This document shows positions 39,731 to 53,009 of a DNA stretch of 64,000 nucleotides, piece by piece. Made by a program: the position numbers and the translations under genes. The stretch is from Cololabis saira. Its lineage: Eukaryota > Chordata > Actinopteri > Beloniformes > Belonidae. Numbering within the stretch: the stretch's first letter is position 1; every line of letters begins with the position of its first letter. The notes under the pieces were generated by a model that saw only the letters and a list, made by a program, of their open reading frames with translations, ran no database searches and was not told the origin of the DNA. The stretch is from contig NC_084591.1 of the NCBI RefSeq assembly GCF_033807715.1, positions 27,872,090 to 27,936,089 of the forward strand, in the 5' to 3' direction.

Positions 39731-42700
39731 GGGGGGGTGTCAGGACAGAGATGGCCAGGGGTATTTGCATGCTTCTTACTGACCCAGTGGCATAAAATGT
39801 GCAATATGAGGGTAAATTACAAGATCTGAGACAAGACTGCAAGTGGAGGCTTGGCCTAAGTGTCAACGCTCCTTAGGAAGAAAAGTTCACTCACTCACAT
39901 GCACGTGCACACATACGCGGCTTGTAGCTCAGCAACAAAAGATAATGGCTGGATGATGGAAACATGGGTTGGGAGTAGGTATACACCAGTTTCCCAGCTG
40001 GTGACCAGAAGTGGCTGGTTTTCATCGTGACTGCAGTGACCTGATCAGGCAACCAGGAACCAAATTATAGTTACCTGCCAAACATCACAACACACATAGC
40101 AGCTCGGCCACACACACACACAGTGCACCTTATTCCCAAAACTAGACATTTAAGGCGTTCAAAAATACTGCCAGACAAAGAGTAAGAGATTGATAAAAGA
40201 AAGATCACGTTTCCCTGAATTAATGAACGCATACTGCAAAATGTGGTAAACGGCTACTCAGAAACAGTTTTTCATGAACACCAACTGTCACTTAAACAGG
40301 TGAATCATTTACTGTAGGACCAGGTGTCTGCTTTATGAGGCCAATAACGTCTTCATTGTTTGATATTTCTGGTTATCAGGTTGCAGTTTGCTATGCACAC
40401 ACACACTTACGTCTGCTCCAACACAAGGTGTGAGGATATAATAACACAATGCACGAGGATGAAGAAGTGCAGATAACTTTAGCTACATTTAGTGCTTGAA
40501 AAATACTATTACTATAACATATTTGCACAGTGACACACACAAAGCGTTGTACTGACTGCACAGAAGAGAGGTCCACATTTGACGGGTTACGTTGAAAAAC
40601 ACAGGTAGAAGCAAAGTGAAGACTGCACAGAGAAAAATCCAGATTCATTTAAAGCGATGCCCCCCCATCGATACATTTTGTACTTCATACAGCAACGCCG
40701 CATCTAAGAGAAGCTTAAAACACCTATAATCAAGATATATGTGAGACATATTGTAATTCATTTTCAGTTGGATTATATTTGTATAAATATCTCTTTCAAC
40801 CAACCTGAGTGACAAAGAAGTCGCTGTAACCTGGTGCCTTCTTAGAGGAAATGTAAGGCGGGCTACACACTATATAAAAAAAAAAAGAGAAAAAGAGAAA
40901 AAAAATCTTGACCAAACCTCAGTCATAAGCCGATATTTGATATTATAAATCACCAAACACAATGATGATTCAGCCAGGCTGTAAACCCCACATTACTTTG
41001 GTATTTTCCTCAAAAGGGACAACATCTCAACGTCTGGTTTGACTCCAGGGTGTAAGTAAGAAAATTTGCAGTTCCTTGACTGATCGCTGGGGGCTGGACC
41101 GTAAATCACCCCGCACCAGCTCCAGGCCGAGACACAGGGATCCTAACGGAGCTACCTCGTCCTCGTTTCAGCTCTGGCAGCACTGTTTTCTAATGTTGTC
41201 TAGGTGGCAACGCTTGAAATGAGAGTGGCTGGACAGATTTGATCAGCATGGCTGCAAAGTAATATTAATTAGCATCACAGGTTAACATAAGCCAGGCTAA
41301 CCAAGCTAATACAGCCAACTGCGACTGACATAAGGTGGGCGTGGTCCAGCCAGCTTGTATGACTCCTCACTCCAACTATTCCTCAGAAAACCTTTGGTGA
41401 CATCATTAGTGGTTTGTCCAGTTCTTCATGTACAGTTGATAGGTGACGTGTTGCAAGGCATGTGATAAATCCATTCATGGTTTTCCCCTCAATTCCACAT
41501 AATGGCCTTCTTTTCCTGTACTCCACTTGCTTTGGCTTGTGTTTCACTGCCATGTTTGTGACATGCGGGGCGCTACCTGGTCTGCTTCCTCTCATTGGCA
41601 AGTGGAATATTCAGTTGGAGGTGAGAATAGTAAAAACCAAACATGTGTTTGGTTTAAACTGATATTTAAGATTTGAGATCAGGGAGGCTCTGACTTTAAA
41701 TCAAGTCAAATAATCTTGACAACACGCCCTTGAGGATTACTTCCACAATTAATCAGCTGCGACAAGCTTCAATCTGGGCCACGACTCTACAATCACTGAG
41801 GAGGACTCAACGTGGGTCTTTAAATCCTTTACTGTGTATTCAACCTAAATTATTGACTTCCAGTGTTTTATTTTTAAACTCAATCATTTGGTATGGTAAC
41901 AATTATTCTCCGGAAAAGAGTAAAATAATCTGCTTATAATTGTCAGGTGAGAAGTTTACAAATATAAATTTCCTTTGGCTTTAGTTGCATTGACCAGTGA
42001 CAAGGTCAGTGCTGAGCGGGGGAGAATCTGTGTTCGTGCGTGAACTTGTGTGTGACACAACATCAGCATAAACAGTCTAAAAATGGCTCAACATTCCTGA
42101 AGCGCAGCCTGGTCCGTCTCAGTGTGGTCCGCAGAAACAGCACGACAGCGGCACGAGCCCTCTGCAGTTAACATTCAATTCTGAGCTATGCAGAGTTCAA
42201 GACACGCCGTATATTCATATTAAATACTTTTTAGGAGGATAAAGCTGTGTGTGAGTAAGGCCTTGACCCGTTGCAATGATTCACTGATTGCCGTAAATTA
42301 AATATTCATCACCCTTTCACTTATTATTCTGGTCTTTGTAGAGGCAAACTCACTACTCTCGCAATTTCAGGATGATGCAAAACTCGATTTGAATCAGGTT
42401 ACTCCCAGAACATACACATCTTAAAACTAAAGTTCTCAACAGAGAACTAACAGCACCCGATGAGGAGTCTCCCCGTCCTTGCAGTCTGCAACTTTATGAT
42501 TCTGCCAAACAGACTTCGACATACACAGCTCTGTGAAAACACCGCCGCGGGGATGGATGATGTCACTGACTGGCACGGACAGCTGCCACTTCCATGTTTG
42601 CTCCGGTAGGTGTGATCTGCGCTTCATTGACTTGTTGGACTTGTGTCCTAATGAGGACCAACCGTGCTCACAATAAAAGTTATAAAGTAATATACGGTCA

Positions 42701-45700
42701 AATATGGGTCAATGATCAAGAACTAGCGTTGTACTGAAGAGTTATGCTGAGTTTATGAGCGGGGGAATTTTAATACAACTGCTGGAAAGTTAGAGAAAGC
42801 ACATTTCACATGCACACATAATAGAGTGTGTGCATGTGTTTGTTTCAGACAAGGATGTGGATATGTGGCAGGGCGGTGAAAGTCCCTGAAGTCTCTGTAC
42901 ATGTGCAGTCTGAGGTCGTCGTGGGTCATTCCAGAGATGTGATCACCTCATGTGGTCACACCTTCACTCCACTAAAAGTCACGGGCCTCTCAAACACAAA
43001 CACACCCTGTACTGCAAAGGTGGCATTTTCAGGAGCAGAACATATTTTACCTTTGGAGAGGTAAATATATTTTACCTTTCCAAACAATACCAGTTAATCC
43101 ATCTTTAAATCTTGTGTAAATAACCCCACACTTCACCCCCATGAACCATCTTCAAAGAATTACCACAATTCTTCCACAAAAATTAAATACACGTCCTTTA
43201 AAAAAAACAAACATAATTGACATGAAGGTGGTGCTATGTTTGTCTGAATCTATAAACAAAATGTGTGTGCGTCAGTGTCAAAGAAAAAAAAAACACATGT
43301 GCAACACATCCTGTGTCTGTGGAAAAAAACATCATCAGCTAAAGTGTTATTTGTTTGAAGTTGGGATGTGGAAAATATGACAAGGCATGCAGTAAATTCG
43401 TAGTGATTGCCCTTTGTATGATATGGGAAATAAAAAAAAAATCCACACTGTGAGTCATCCACGAAGTTCTTAGTTCTGCTTCTGACATTGGACCGTGAAA
43501 GGCTCACGCATTGTTCTTCATTTTGAAACTCTGTAGTTACTGGAAACGCTGGTGTATAACACAACTGTCTGCATCTCACTTTTACAAGAAATCTGTTTTT
43601 AATGTATTATTATTATCATTATTATTATAATATATATTTTGTTTTTGGCAATTTATACAAATATGACTTGATTTACCCCAGGACTTGTAATCGCGTCTGA
43701 TTTCAGTTCCCTTCCTTCGTCTCTGACAGGTGGATAAATACAACATATGGCGTGTCATCTTGATTATACAAATAAATGCTTTAGTTGGCCAAGTGCCGCC
43801 TCTCTCTGTGCAGCAGGGCCCTGTGCCAGTCTGGCCATTAAGATCACAGTCAAGATCACAGACCCCTCGCCTGGCCGGCTGTGGGCAAGGTGTCCATTAT
43901 GCCATGCAACAACAACTGGACTTCTGTTCATGATCATGTCTGATATGTTGGTGTTACAACACATGTAGACGTACCAGAGAGTACTTACTCTGGTACTTTT
44001 TTACTGGCGTTGTAGAAAAGGTTTAACATGTTTGTATGGCTTCACCTAATAGATCTGATTGAACCTGTAGTTACATAATAAAACAGATGTGTGAAACCTT
44101 AAACTACTAAGAAAAATTGCTGTTTTCGAATTTTTTGCTTTAGTCATTCCAGCATTTGCCTTCTGATTTTGACATGGATCCTCTCTTTATTTGAAAACTG
44201 TAAAGTTTCATATACTTTGTTTTTAATATTATAATATCATAACATTACAAGGATGCTAATGAAAAAGATATTCTGAATACAGATAAGCCACATCTAGCTA
44301 AAATCTGTTTGACGTATATGGGCCATTGTGCCAGTCCAAATTTGCATTGGAAAGAAAAAAGAAAGAAGAAAGGAAAGAAATAGAAATATAACAGGTGAAC
44401 TTCAGGCCTCTGCCACAAAAAATAAATAGATAAATGATCAAATGAATGAATAAAAATCCAGTGGCTACATGCAGGAGTGTCCCTCAGCTGGTTGTTGCTC
44501 ATGAAAACCTCTGGTCCATCTGTCACGCCCGCCTGGCCGCCTGTCCTCGTCACAGCAGCAGGGATTATCCGGGCTTAAGCCAAAAGAACCAGTCGCCTGC
44601 CTTCCAGCCTGGCGGAGAAGGTACGAGGAAGGCCCGTCCCGACTAAGCTTGTGCCGTCCCTCTCCCGGCAGAGGTCCTCCACCACATAACCTACAGTATC
44701 TGGCTCTCTCTGACCTACATAAACAGAGAGCATTATTAAAACGGTTATGGAGGGATGAGATGTGAAAAGAAGAAGAAAGAGGACACCATTTTGCTTGCTA
44801 CTGCGCTGCTCGGAGAGGTTCATTCAGCTCAGTTAAGGATAGAAAGCTTCTATGAAACAGGGTGAGTGTAGCGCCTTGGGGGATGCAGGCTATTAGTTTT
44901 CAATGGGATGTGAAGCGGCAGGCAGCCGGGCAGGAGGCGGAGGCAACAGCCCATCCATGAATACCCTCAATGCCGCTCTCCCGCTTCCTGCATTCACTTC
45001 CCCAACAAAGAGCCACAATGGTGTCCTTTTCTGTCTTGGCCGGCTGAGTTGGCTACTGGCGATGCTCAAAGCTATGTGGGGGGTAGAGAGGACGGTGTCT
45101 GTGTGTCTGTATGTGTGAGGGGTTAGCTAGGAGCTGGCTCTAACACCACAGAGCTAGTCTACACGTGCCCAACCCGCAGCCTGCCAGTGGTCAAACAAAC
45201 AGGGATGATGTCATGCTTAGCCAATAACAAAAGAGTCGGGCTCTCTCAGGCCCGCCTGTCTCACCCGGCTAGTTCCAGCTTTATCCAGCCTTAGCATTAA
45301 TCATAAGCCTTATCCTCTTTACTGGGGGTGGAGAATGGATAATAACAAACCAGCCATGGGGCAACTCTAGACGGGGAGAGGAAATAAACAATGAAGGAGT
45401 GGTTGGTGTCGGGAGGCTGCAGAGTGCAGGAGACAGACAGACAGATGGACAGAGACAGACAGGCAGAGCTGTCATGAGACCAAAAGTGAGAGAAAGGAGG
45501 AAGCATGGCTCCACGGGGTGCCACAGTGTGACATCTGCCAAGCACAGGGCCTCACACAAAGTTGAACCTAATAGACCCAGCAAAGAAATTAACTCAAGCT
45601 GGTAAGACAGTGATGAAACTCAAACTGCAGCTAAATCCAAATCCAAACGTCATAGCTCAGCAGCTGCACAGTTTAACACCACAAGCTTTTCTTGTTGTTT

Positions 45701-46726
45701 TCCATCTTTTATCCTCTCACTTAAATCCAAAGACTCCAAGAGGAGCTCATGTATCATGACAAATTGAAACCCTACTATCCTCGGAGCAGAAGCTACTGGT
45801 GGAGATGAGTCAGACCATCTGTACCCCGCGATCTTTCATCCGGCCTTCAGGGTGGAAGTAAAACCTAACATAAACTGTCAGAATACACTAAAATAGAGAC
45901 GTTCTTAAAAGATCTTTGCTCTGTTCATTATTGTAAACTCTAGATGAAAAACAAATTATGTGCACTTAACTGTATAAAACCCTGAATCCCTGGACGTCGC
46001 AACAAACACCAACAACAATGTAACAATAATCCATATTTCTCTCTTTTACCTTGTCCATGTAAAAAGTTACCTTTGAGCATTAAAGAGTAATCCAATAGGA
46101 GGGACAAACAATACATCTACTCTATCTACAGCAATAATGTCTAATTATTGTCCACTCTGTGGGAAGGGCATGTTTTTAGTGGCTCACGTGTTCCACTTGT
46201 GTCAGGCAGAAATAAAGAATCAGCCGAGCTGCAACTCAAGGTCATGTATCTCTCTATGGAATTAAATGTTGGCAGTTCACATATTTCATTCATGCATTAA
46301 GACAGTTGGCACGTCATTTTATTCAGCTCCTCTTGGCCAGAAGGTTAATCAACAAAAACAGCTACAGTATTGTATCAACTGCCACTACTTGTTACACATA
46401 GGGAAAGATTTAAATACCTGTTGTTTTTCCTGCTATATCTGATTATTTTTAGGTAGTGTCGCCTGGCTTTTATAGTCTCCTGTCACCTCTATCTGCAAAA
46501 CCCATCCAAAGTAAGTATCAACTCCAATCCCAATCACTTTAAAGCAGCACAACGTAACTTTCAGCTTTTCTGAGTTTGGCGGCATCTTTTGGACAAAAGC
46601 GGTAGTGTTTTACCAGAAAGAACACTACGTTTCCCATGAGCACCAGCGCGTACTGCCGGAAAGATCCTGTCCCGTCGCTGCATTTGTTTTGATGAGAGGA
46701 GACTGGATGCTTTTCTGTTTCACCAA

Positions 46727-46978
46727 GTGAACAGACGGAACGCAAAAAAAAAGATGTTAAACTGCTGGAAAGGAACTGGAATTTACCGGGATATCTTAAA
46801 CAAGGAAGCCAGGGAGCGGTATATGGAGAAAATAATGATTATTAACGGTCTGGATCCATATGAAATCATTACTGAAGAGCCATATGTTTCAATAAATTTG
46901 TATAATACAACATACAGTACATGTTTTGTATCCCTCTTACATCTCTTTTCTTTATTTTTGACCGCTATATTATGTTGA
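46727..46978 (+). pseudogene. Coding remnant of a TTAA-type transposon protein
   Basis: An 83-codon frame containing WKGTGIYRDILNKEARERYM and then EKIMIINGLDPYEI. A basic helix followed by RYxEKIxxIxGLDPYE resembles the N-terminal portion of fish transposon proteins (Kolobok-like or YqaJ-associated) that I recall only by motif. It ends in hydrophobic read-through and is probably a fragment. It is not a host gene. Confidence 0.4.
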
Positions 46979-47201
46979 AGAGGCTCCCAGGCGTGATTAT
47001 TTTTGTTTTCCTCGTGAGATTATTTTTTTCCTCTGCAGCTACAAATAAGAGTTAATATTTTTTCCTCAACAAACTAGTTTTATCTGAAGATTGGGGTTAA
47101 TTGCACCGCAGAGAGCTGGCCAGAAACTGCGTTTAGCTGGCGAAGTGGGGAATGAAACCCGTGTTTTCATCCGACCCGGTCTGTGTGAGTGTTTGTGGTT
47201 T

Positions 47202-47322
47202 AAGGCTGATTTATGGTTCTGCGTTAAATCGACGCGGCAACACGCACCGTACGTTGTGCGTCGCCACGTACCCTACGCCGTAGGTGTGCGTCGATTTAAC
47301 GCAGAACCATAATTCAGGCTTT
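47202..47322. mobile_element. Foldback MITE, copy A, nested
   Basis: 34-bp arms beginning AAGGCTGATTTATGGTTCTG pair with the reverse complement at 47289-47322 with two mismatches, around a GC-rich centre containing CGCACCGTACGTTGTGCG. It has TA or TTA on both sides. It is nested inside the TTAA element. A second copy is at 57969-58105. Confidence 0.8.
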
Positions 47323-48153
47323 ACTGTGTGTATGGTCGTTACAGCCGCGATCCAAAGCGAGCCGACGACTCTTTCACTCTTTTACTCCGTTATATCAGAT
47401 ACTTGGCCTGCGTGGTTCTGCCTCCGAGCAGGAAACCGTTGAAAAGTTAAACCATTAGGATCTTTTCCCCACGTCTGTTATGTGTGGAGCTGCTGCTGCT
47501 GCTGCTGCAGCAACAGGTTACCAGCTTCTGCGGAGCTCTGAGCTCCACGCCCCGCCCATTTTCGTCTCGACTGCGAATCGGGAAGGAGGGGGAAGTGACG
47601 TATGTGCCGTAAAGCAGTCAAAGCCGTAAAATTTGTAGTTTTTTAGTGTGGCAGGGTTCCTACCATGCTCCTCAAAGTTACATAGTGCCAGTGAAGGCGA
47701 TACAGACCCCTCAGACCATGAAAGAGGTGTCATTAAACCTGTTGGAAGTTGATGTACCATCACAATGACTCTGGAAATATGATATTAAGGTGGAAAAGTT
47801 ACGTAGTGTCGCTTTAAGGCACCGTGTTTTACATCGACAACATACAGGTGTAGATCTGTAGTGGACATCACAGCAGAGGCGACCAAAGAACTGACTGAGA
47901 GAAAACGAGGGTGAAAACTGCAAGAGACTAAACAAGAGTTGGGCCTTGTAAAAGCAACTCGAGCGTGACTATAGGGGAACCCTCTGAGCTAAAAGTTGTT
48001 TTGTTGCTCTATCGTAATAGTTTTTTATTGCACTGGGTGTGACAGAGTTAAATACCTGGAAATAATATTAGAAAACAGGAAGAGGAACACATTTTTCCAC
48101 GTCTTCCATGGCTTTGCTGTTTATCTATCAAGTAAGACTGAAAGGAGAAGCAT

Positions 48154-48333
<180 letters not shown>

Positions 48334-49345
48334 CCACCAGTACACCCAAGGTTGTAAGGTTTCCCCACTCATAGTTCCTTCAGTTTCACACAGAGACTAA
48401 AAATAAAGAGCCAGCGTGCCATGGGTGGATAGACCATGGAAAAAAAAGAAGAAGAAGACGGGAAAAAAAAAGGGCCGTCATATTCAGAGGAGAAGTCATG
48501 GAAAACGGGAGGATCCATTTTCAGGGTCACTGATAAGCAACAAACCTTCAGTGTGCCTGCTCGCCCACCAAATATAGACCCAACAGATGTGATGCAGGTC
48601 TGGGCTTGCACAGAGACGGCCAGACCTGCATCAGTGTGGTATATTAGCTAGGCTGCAAGTGATGACCTGAAAAACCCACAGAGAAACGTCCCAACTGAGA
48701 GATATCAATATCAATCAGAAACCTCTGGTTGAAGGTACCTACTCTATGAAAAAAGCATAAAAAGAAAGACATGATAAAGATTATACCGTCATTTTGACCA
48801 CTGACCTTTAAGCTTCAAGAACACATTTCTTTCACGTCCACTTCCATTGATACAAACATTTCCTAAGCGATACATCTCATCACAGCAGCCCCTCCTGTAT
48901 TTAAGTCTTTTGATGCTGCTCAATCACACGTTTATGCTGATTAGTCCCAGTGCAACAAAATATAACTTCATAGTTTTACTTCCCAAAGAATCATCTCTAA
49001 TTTTCTTTAAGCATTCCCAAAAACCTGTCTGCTAAAAACTATTGCAGTTTAATAATGAGCTTTTTAAATCACGCCTCGTTGGTCTGGAGAAGGTAACCCA
49101 CACTCACAAAACATTAAAAATAAGAACAAGCAATCCTTAACTGCTGAGCCATTAATACCCTCTTGGAAAAAAGAGGGAAAAAACATGTAATAAATCACCT
49201 TATTATCAATTATAATAGAATATCAACACTCTCGTACAATACAATATAAATAAATACACAGCAGGGTAAAGGGAGGATGCAACTCTAGATCTGTGTCAAA
49301 ATTCAACAAGGCAGCATCTAAATCTCATGAAAAAGATGTAAACTT

Positions 49346-50141
49346 TAGGGGTGGGCAAAAATATCGATATGGCAATATATCGCGATACTTTTCCAGCTGA
49401 TTCAATATCGATATTCAAAATTTGAATATCGATTTTTTTTTAAAATGTTTTAATTTTTTTTTTTTTTTTTATCCCTGATTTTTTACCCATTATATCACCC
49501 AGTGCTCCTACCTAAGTGACAGTCCTGGGCATTGCCACTCTTTACCAACCCTGGGAGGGACCTGCACTAAGCTCAGGTTTTATTTCACGTTTTATTTCAT
49601 TTTATAATTTATTTTTTATATAACACAATTGCCTGTCCTTAAAAAATGAAAAATAATGGACAGAGGTTTATTTATTTATGGATTTATATCTATACTGACT
49701 GATCACTGTGCCTGTCCTTGGTTTTATTACCCATCTTTCTTGTGTTTATTATCATTTGCCACATAATTAAAGCAACCTCATACTAAATTTAATGTTAATT
49801 TCATATGATGTAAATAATATGAAAAACATATACAAATATGTTGTAACTTTAGCTTGTATAGTTATAATAAAACATTGTTTTGACTCAGTTTGTCCCATGA
49901 ATTGTCACTATAATCTGATGAACGTGCAACTCGGATTTTAAGATCCATCACTATCATCTGATGTACATATATACAACTTGGATTTTAAGATGTGTAATGC
50001 ATTTTTAAATTTTTCGGTGAACTATGTAGAATATAATAATCGGGATATCGCATAATCGGGATATCGCAATGTGTATCGTATCGTGGCTCAAGTATCGTGA
50101 TGCGTATCGTATCGTGAGGTCCTTCCCAATACCCACCCCTA
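49346..50141. mobile_element. hAT-type non-autonomous DNA transposon with an 8-bp TSD
   Basis: Ends TAGGGGTGGG and CCCACCCCTA are inverted repeats. The flanks are a perfect 8-bp duplication GTAAACTT (49338-49345 and 50142-50149). Subterminal sequence is rich in ATCGATAT/TATCG motifs on both sides (AATATCGATAT near the left, GTGTATCGTATCGTG near the right). The interior is AT-rich and non-coding. An 8-bp duplication with such ends is the hAT signature. The element ends 107 bp from the splice donor of dusp8 coding exon 1. Confidence 0.88.
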
Positions 50142-50248
50142 GTAAACTTACACACAGACAGTTTAGTATGTTGAGGAAAATGTCCGTCGTTACTGGTATC
50201 ACATCCTTGATCACAACTACCAGCTGGTGTAAGGAGGCTTCAACTCAC

Positions 50249-50485
50249 CTTCACCTTGCCATTGGGTTGCAGCAGTTCAGTGACAGACACCTTGTCCTGC
50301 TGAAGTCGCCTCTTCACCAGCTTGGAGCAGCAAACGTTGACCGCACCTTGCACGTGGGAGGCGTTATACTCTGAAAACGTCCTGCTGTCAATCACCAGCA
50401 AGCGACCTGTTCCTCTCTGGATGAGGCTTGCCAGGCGCTTGATGTCCATGACGCTTCGCTTGTTGGGTGCCTTCTCCCCTGCCAT
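50249..50485 (-). CDS. dusp8: dusp8 coding exon 1: start codon, rhodanese-like domain and kinase interaction motif
   Basis: DUSP8 is a cytoplasmic/nuclear dual-specificity phosphatase. In mammals it dephosphorylates the TxY activation loop of JNK and p38 MAP kinases. This exon encodes residues 1-79, beginning MAGEKAPNKR. It covers the first half of the N-terminal rhodanese (CH2/MKB) domain, with LLVIDSRTFSEYNASHV at about residues 29-45. It also holds the kinase interaction motif KLVKRRLQQ at residues 55-63, the basic patch that docks the MAPK. The ATG at 50485-50483 is chosen because the family protein starts MAG(D/E) and the frame is open from there to the donor. The exon ends in phase 0 with AAG|GTGAGT, so the donor is strong. 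A hAT-type element ends only about 100 bp into the following intron. Confidence 0.93.
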
Positions 50486-50646
50486 GATGTAGGGAGGTCT
50501 GATCGGTAACTGGGGGGGCTTGTAGGGGGGTTGGAGAATGAAGGAAGCAGGAGAAATGAGAGAGAGAACGGAGGAAGAGATGGGGAGAAGGAGATGTCAA
50601 TGGAGGAGGGCGCCCACTGGAGCAGGTGCTATGAGATCCATGCCGC
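50486..50646 (-). other. dusp8: dusp8 5' UTR part of the start-codon exon (inferred acceptor at 50646)
   Basis: Reading the minus strand, a pyrimidine-rich run ending TTTTTCTAG lies just above 50646 and is a good 3' splice site. The 161 nt from there to the ATG would be 5' UTR joined to an untranslated first exon upstream, which is the usual DUSP8 layout. There is no in-frame ATG between the acceptor and the chosen start. An upstream ORF lies in this segment and is listed separately. The acceptor is inferred from sequence only. Confidence 0.55.
50597..50641 (-). promoter_or_regulatory. Upstream ORF of 14 codons in the dusp8 leader
   Basis: Five bases inside the inferred 5' UTR exon, an ATG opens the frame MDLIAPAPVGALLH followed by TGA. 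It ends 111 nt before the dusp8 start codon. The start context is GGC ATG G (G at -3, G at +4), which is strong. If the exon begins at 50646 as inferred, ribosomes would meet this ORF first, so it could restrain translation of dusp8. The peptide itself need not matter. Confidence 0.4.
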
Positions 50647-51076
50647 CTAGAAAAACAGAAAATAAAAGGAAAAATAAATGAGTAACACAAATTTAAGTAA
50701 TCACAGCATTTACTGTAATAAGTTATGTCTATGCCTTTACTGGCCAGACATGAAACCCAAGACAGCAACAAGGAATAAATAATAATCTGTCAACTGCTGC
50801 AAAGTCACAATGACAAATCCATTACGCATACATTTCCAAACCCTTTTGGAGTACATGAAGTATTTTTGTGCTTTTGTATCATCTTTTATTAGTAGACTTT
50901 GAGCACCTCGTGTATCAAAATAACCACAAAGCTAAACACAAATATAAGAGCTATTTTAAGACTTTAAAACCAACTGGATGATCCCTGGGATTTATTATCA
51001 GTCCTGAGATCTAAAAGAATATCACAATCCAGAAAATAAAAAAGTTACGGACTTAAATTAGACATCCACAACAATG

Positions 51077-51080
<4 letters not shown>

Positions 51081-51170
<90 letters not shown>
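51081..51170. repeat. (GT)45 microsatellite, 90 bp
   Basis: Uninterrupted GT array upstream of the dusp8 start-codon exon. Confidence 0.98.
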
Positions 51171-51172
<2 letters not shown>

Positions 51173-53009
51173 GCATGTGTGAAATTTTGTGGCTGTTGAT
51201 GGTAGGTCTCTTGAAACAGGAAACTGAGGGCGTGAGATAAATTAAGCTGGGGGAATTCAGAGTGCAGGTCCTAGACACAGGCAAAGCGTCAGAGTGACAT
51301 CTAATGTATGTATGTTTGTATATGTGTGTGTTTGTTGCAGAGACTGTCTGCCTCCTCATATCTGTCACTTCTAATCACTGTGATATCCTCCCTGCTCCCA
51401 TTCACCACAGCCCTTCCACATTAACAAGAGACCCACACATAGAGACATGCCATCATTTATCAAGGCTGAGACACCGGTGACCGCATGTGTGTGGGAAACA
51501 GTTTAAAACACACTAGACTAAACCCGTGACCCCTACAAAACACTGCATTACCATTTAAAACAATCCACAGAGAAGCCTCATTTGTTCAGGCTTTTCTGTG
51601 TATTTGTCTTAAATGTATAAAGACGGCTAATATCATGAGGATCAGTTCTTTAGTCAGCCAGGTGTCACGCAACAAGTGAGAGGGTCAGAACTGAAATGTT
51701 GACCCATTGTTTTATTTATCTACAGGTGCATGGTGCCATGAAAAATGAATGGGCTCCATCTCATTTACCACAAAAGGGAGAGTGCGAGGAAAAGACGTGT
51801 TGAAACGGATTGAGAAAGTAAAAAAAAAAAAAAGAAACACAAAAATGTCGGTATAATTTAATACAGGAACGATTCCATCACAGTAACAGGAAACAGTGTG
51901 ATACCAAGACCGCGTTCTTCCATTACAATAAGAGGAAAAAACAGCAGTGCTCGAGGTGAAGCAGAAACAGGAAAATATTTAACACCAACAGTGAGTAATT
52001 GTGGGGGGGAGACAAAGAAACAAAACCTGACACAAAAGAAGACATGTGAGAAAACTCCCTTCAGATTGTGAACATCCAGGTAGCTCTGCTCCTTGCACTT
52101 TGCACTTGTGCTCAGACACTAGAGAAGAGAGAGAGAAGCACCGATGGGCGGTAGTGAAAGATGTTGTTTAGTGAGGATCTCTCTAGCCTAGCAACTCAGC
52201 CAGCTCAAGGTGAGGGAGGAGATTTTGTGGAGATGAAGCAGTGAAAACAGAGATACAGAGAAGAAAATAGTACCGGCTGAAAGAGAAATAGTGGAGACTA
52301 GGGGAGATATAAACAAATACAAAAACATCTTAATGGACAAACTCGTTGACAACTGCCCCAAATATATGGCACTGATGTGGAGTAGATAAACCACAACATT
52401 AGATGTACCAAATTGTGTTGCAGTGACATTCATTACAACAGGGGCCTTGCATCGCTCCTATAGGTACACAAGATCATTATTTTCCGTCACTGAAGCTTAC
52501 GTCTCGGAAATGCTACTGGCCAAGCCTGAACATGCATGTGCATACGATGGTACTGCCACACAACATGCTTGATGCAGGTGAAGCTGGACAAGAACATTTG
52601 CAAAATCTAGATGGACATCACACTGCACTGTAAACACATTCAAACTGTTACTGAATCTGAAAAGCTATAAAATATACGAAACCAACAAAAAACCCTGCCC
52701 ATGAAAGCTGGAGATAAAACAGACAAAGCAACAATGATATAGTCTGTTTACCATCTTTAAAATAAAAACAAAGAAACCCCCCCCTAAAAAACAAATAATT
52801 CTAATTCACTAAATCTCTGCTAATCTGTTGTGGTAATAATTTCTGCTGCAGCAACAAAGCACATAGCATATACTGACAAAGTCCACTTTTAGCATGAGGT
52901 GCAGCCAAACGCTCATTCAACAGAAAGCTTTTCTGCAGAGCTAGCACTTGCCAGACACAGCCCCTGCCACGCAACGACCTGCACCATCACCTGTTATACC
53001 GTACCTTAT

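Larger units (their letters stand above)
46543..47813. mobile_element. TTAA-flanked DNA transposon, deletion derivative
   Basis: The imperfect terminal inverted repeats are AGCAGCACAACGTAACTTT at the left and AAAGTTACGTAGTGTCGCT at the right (16 of 19 pair). Both are flanked by TTAA (46539-46542 and 47814-47817). TTAA duplications are known for piggyBac and Kolobok superfamilies. Inside lies a short coding remnant (46727-46978), a CTG repeat near 47490, and a nested foldback element (47202-47322). No full transposase remains. Confidence 0.7.
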
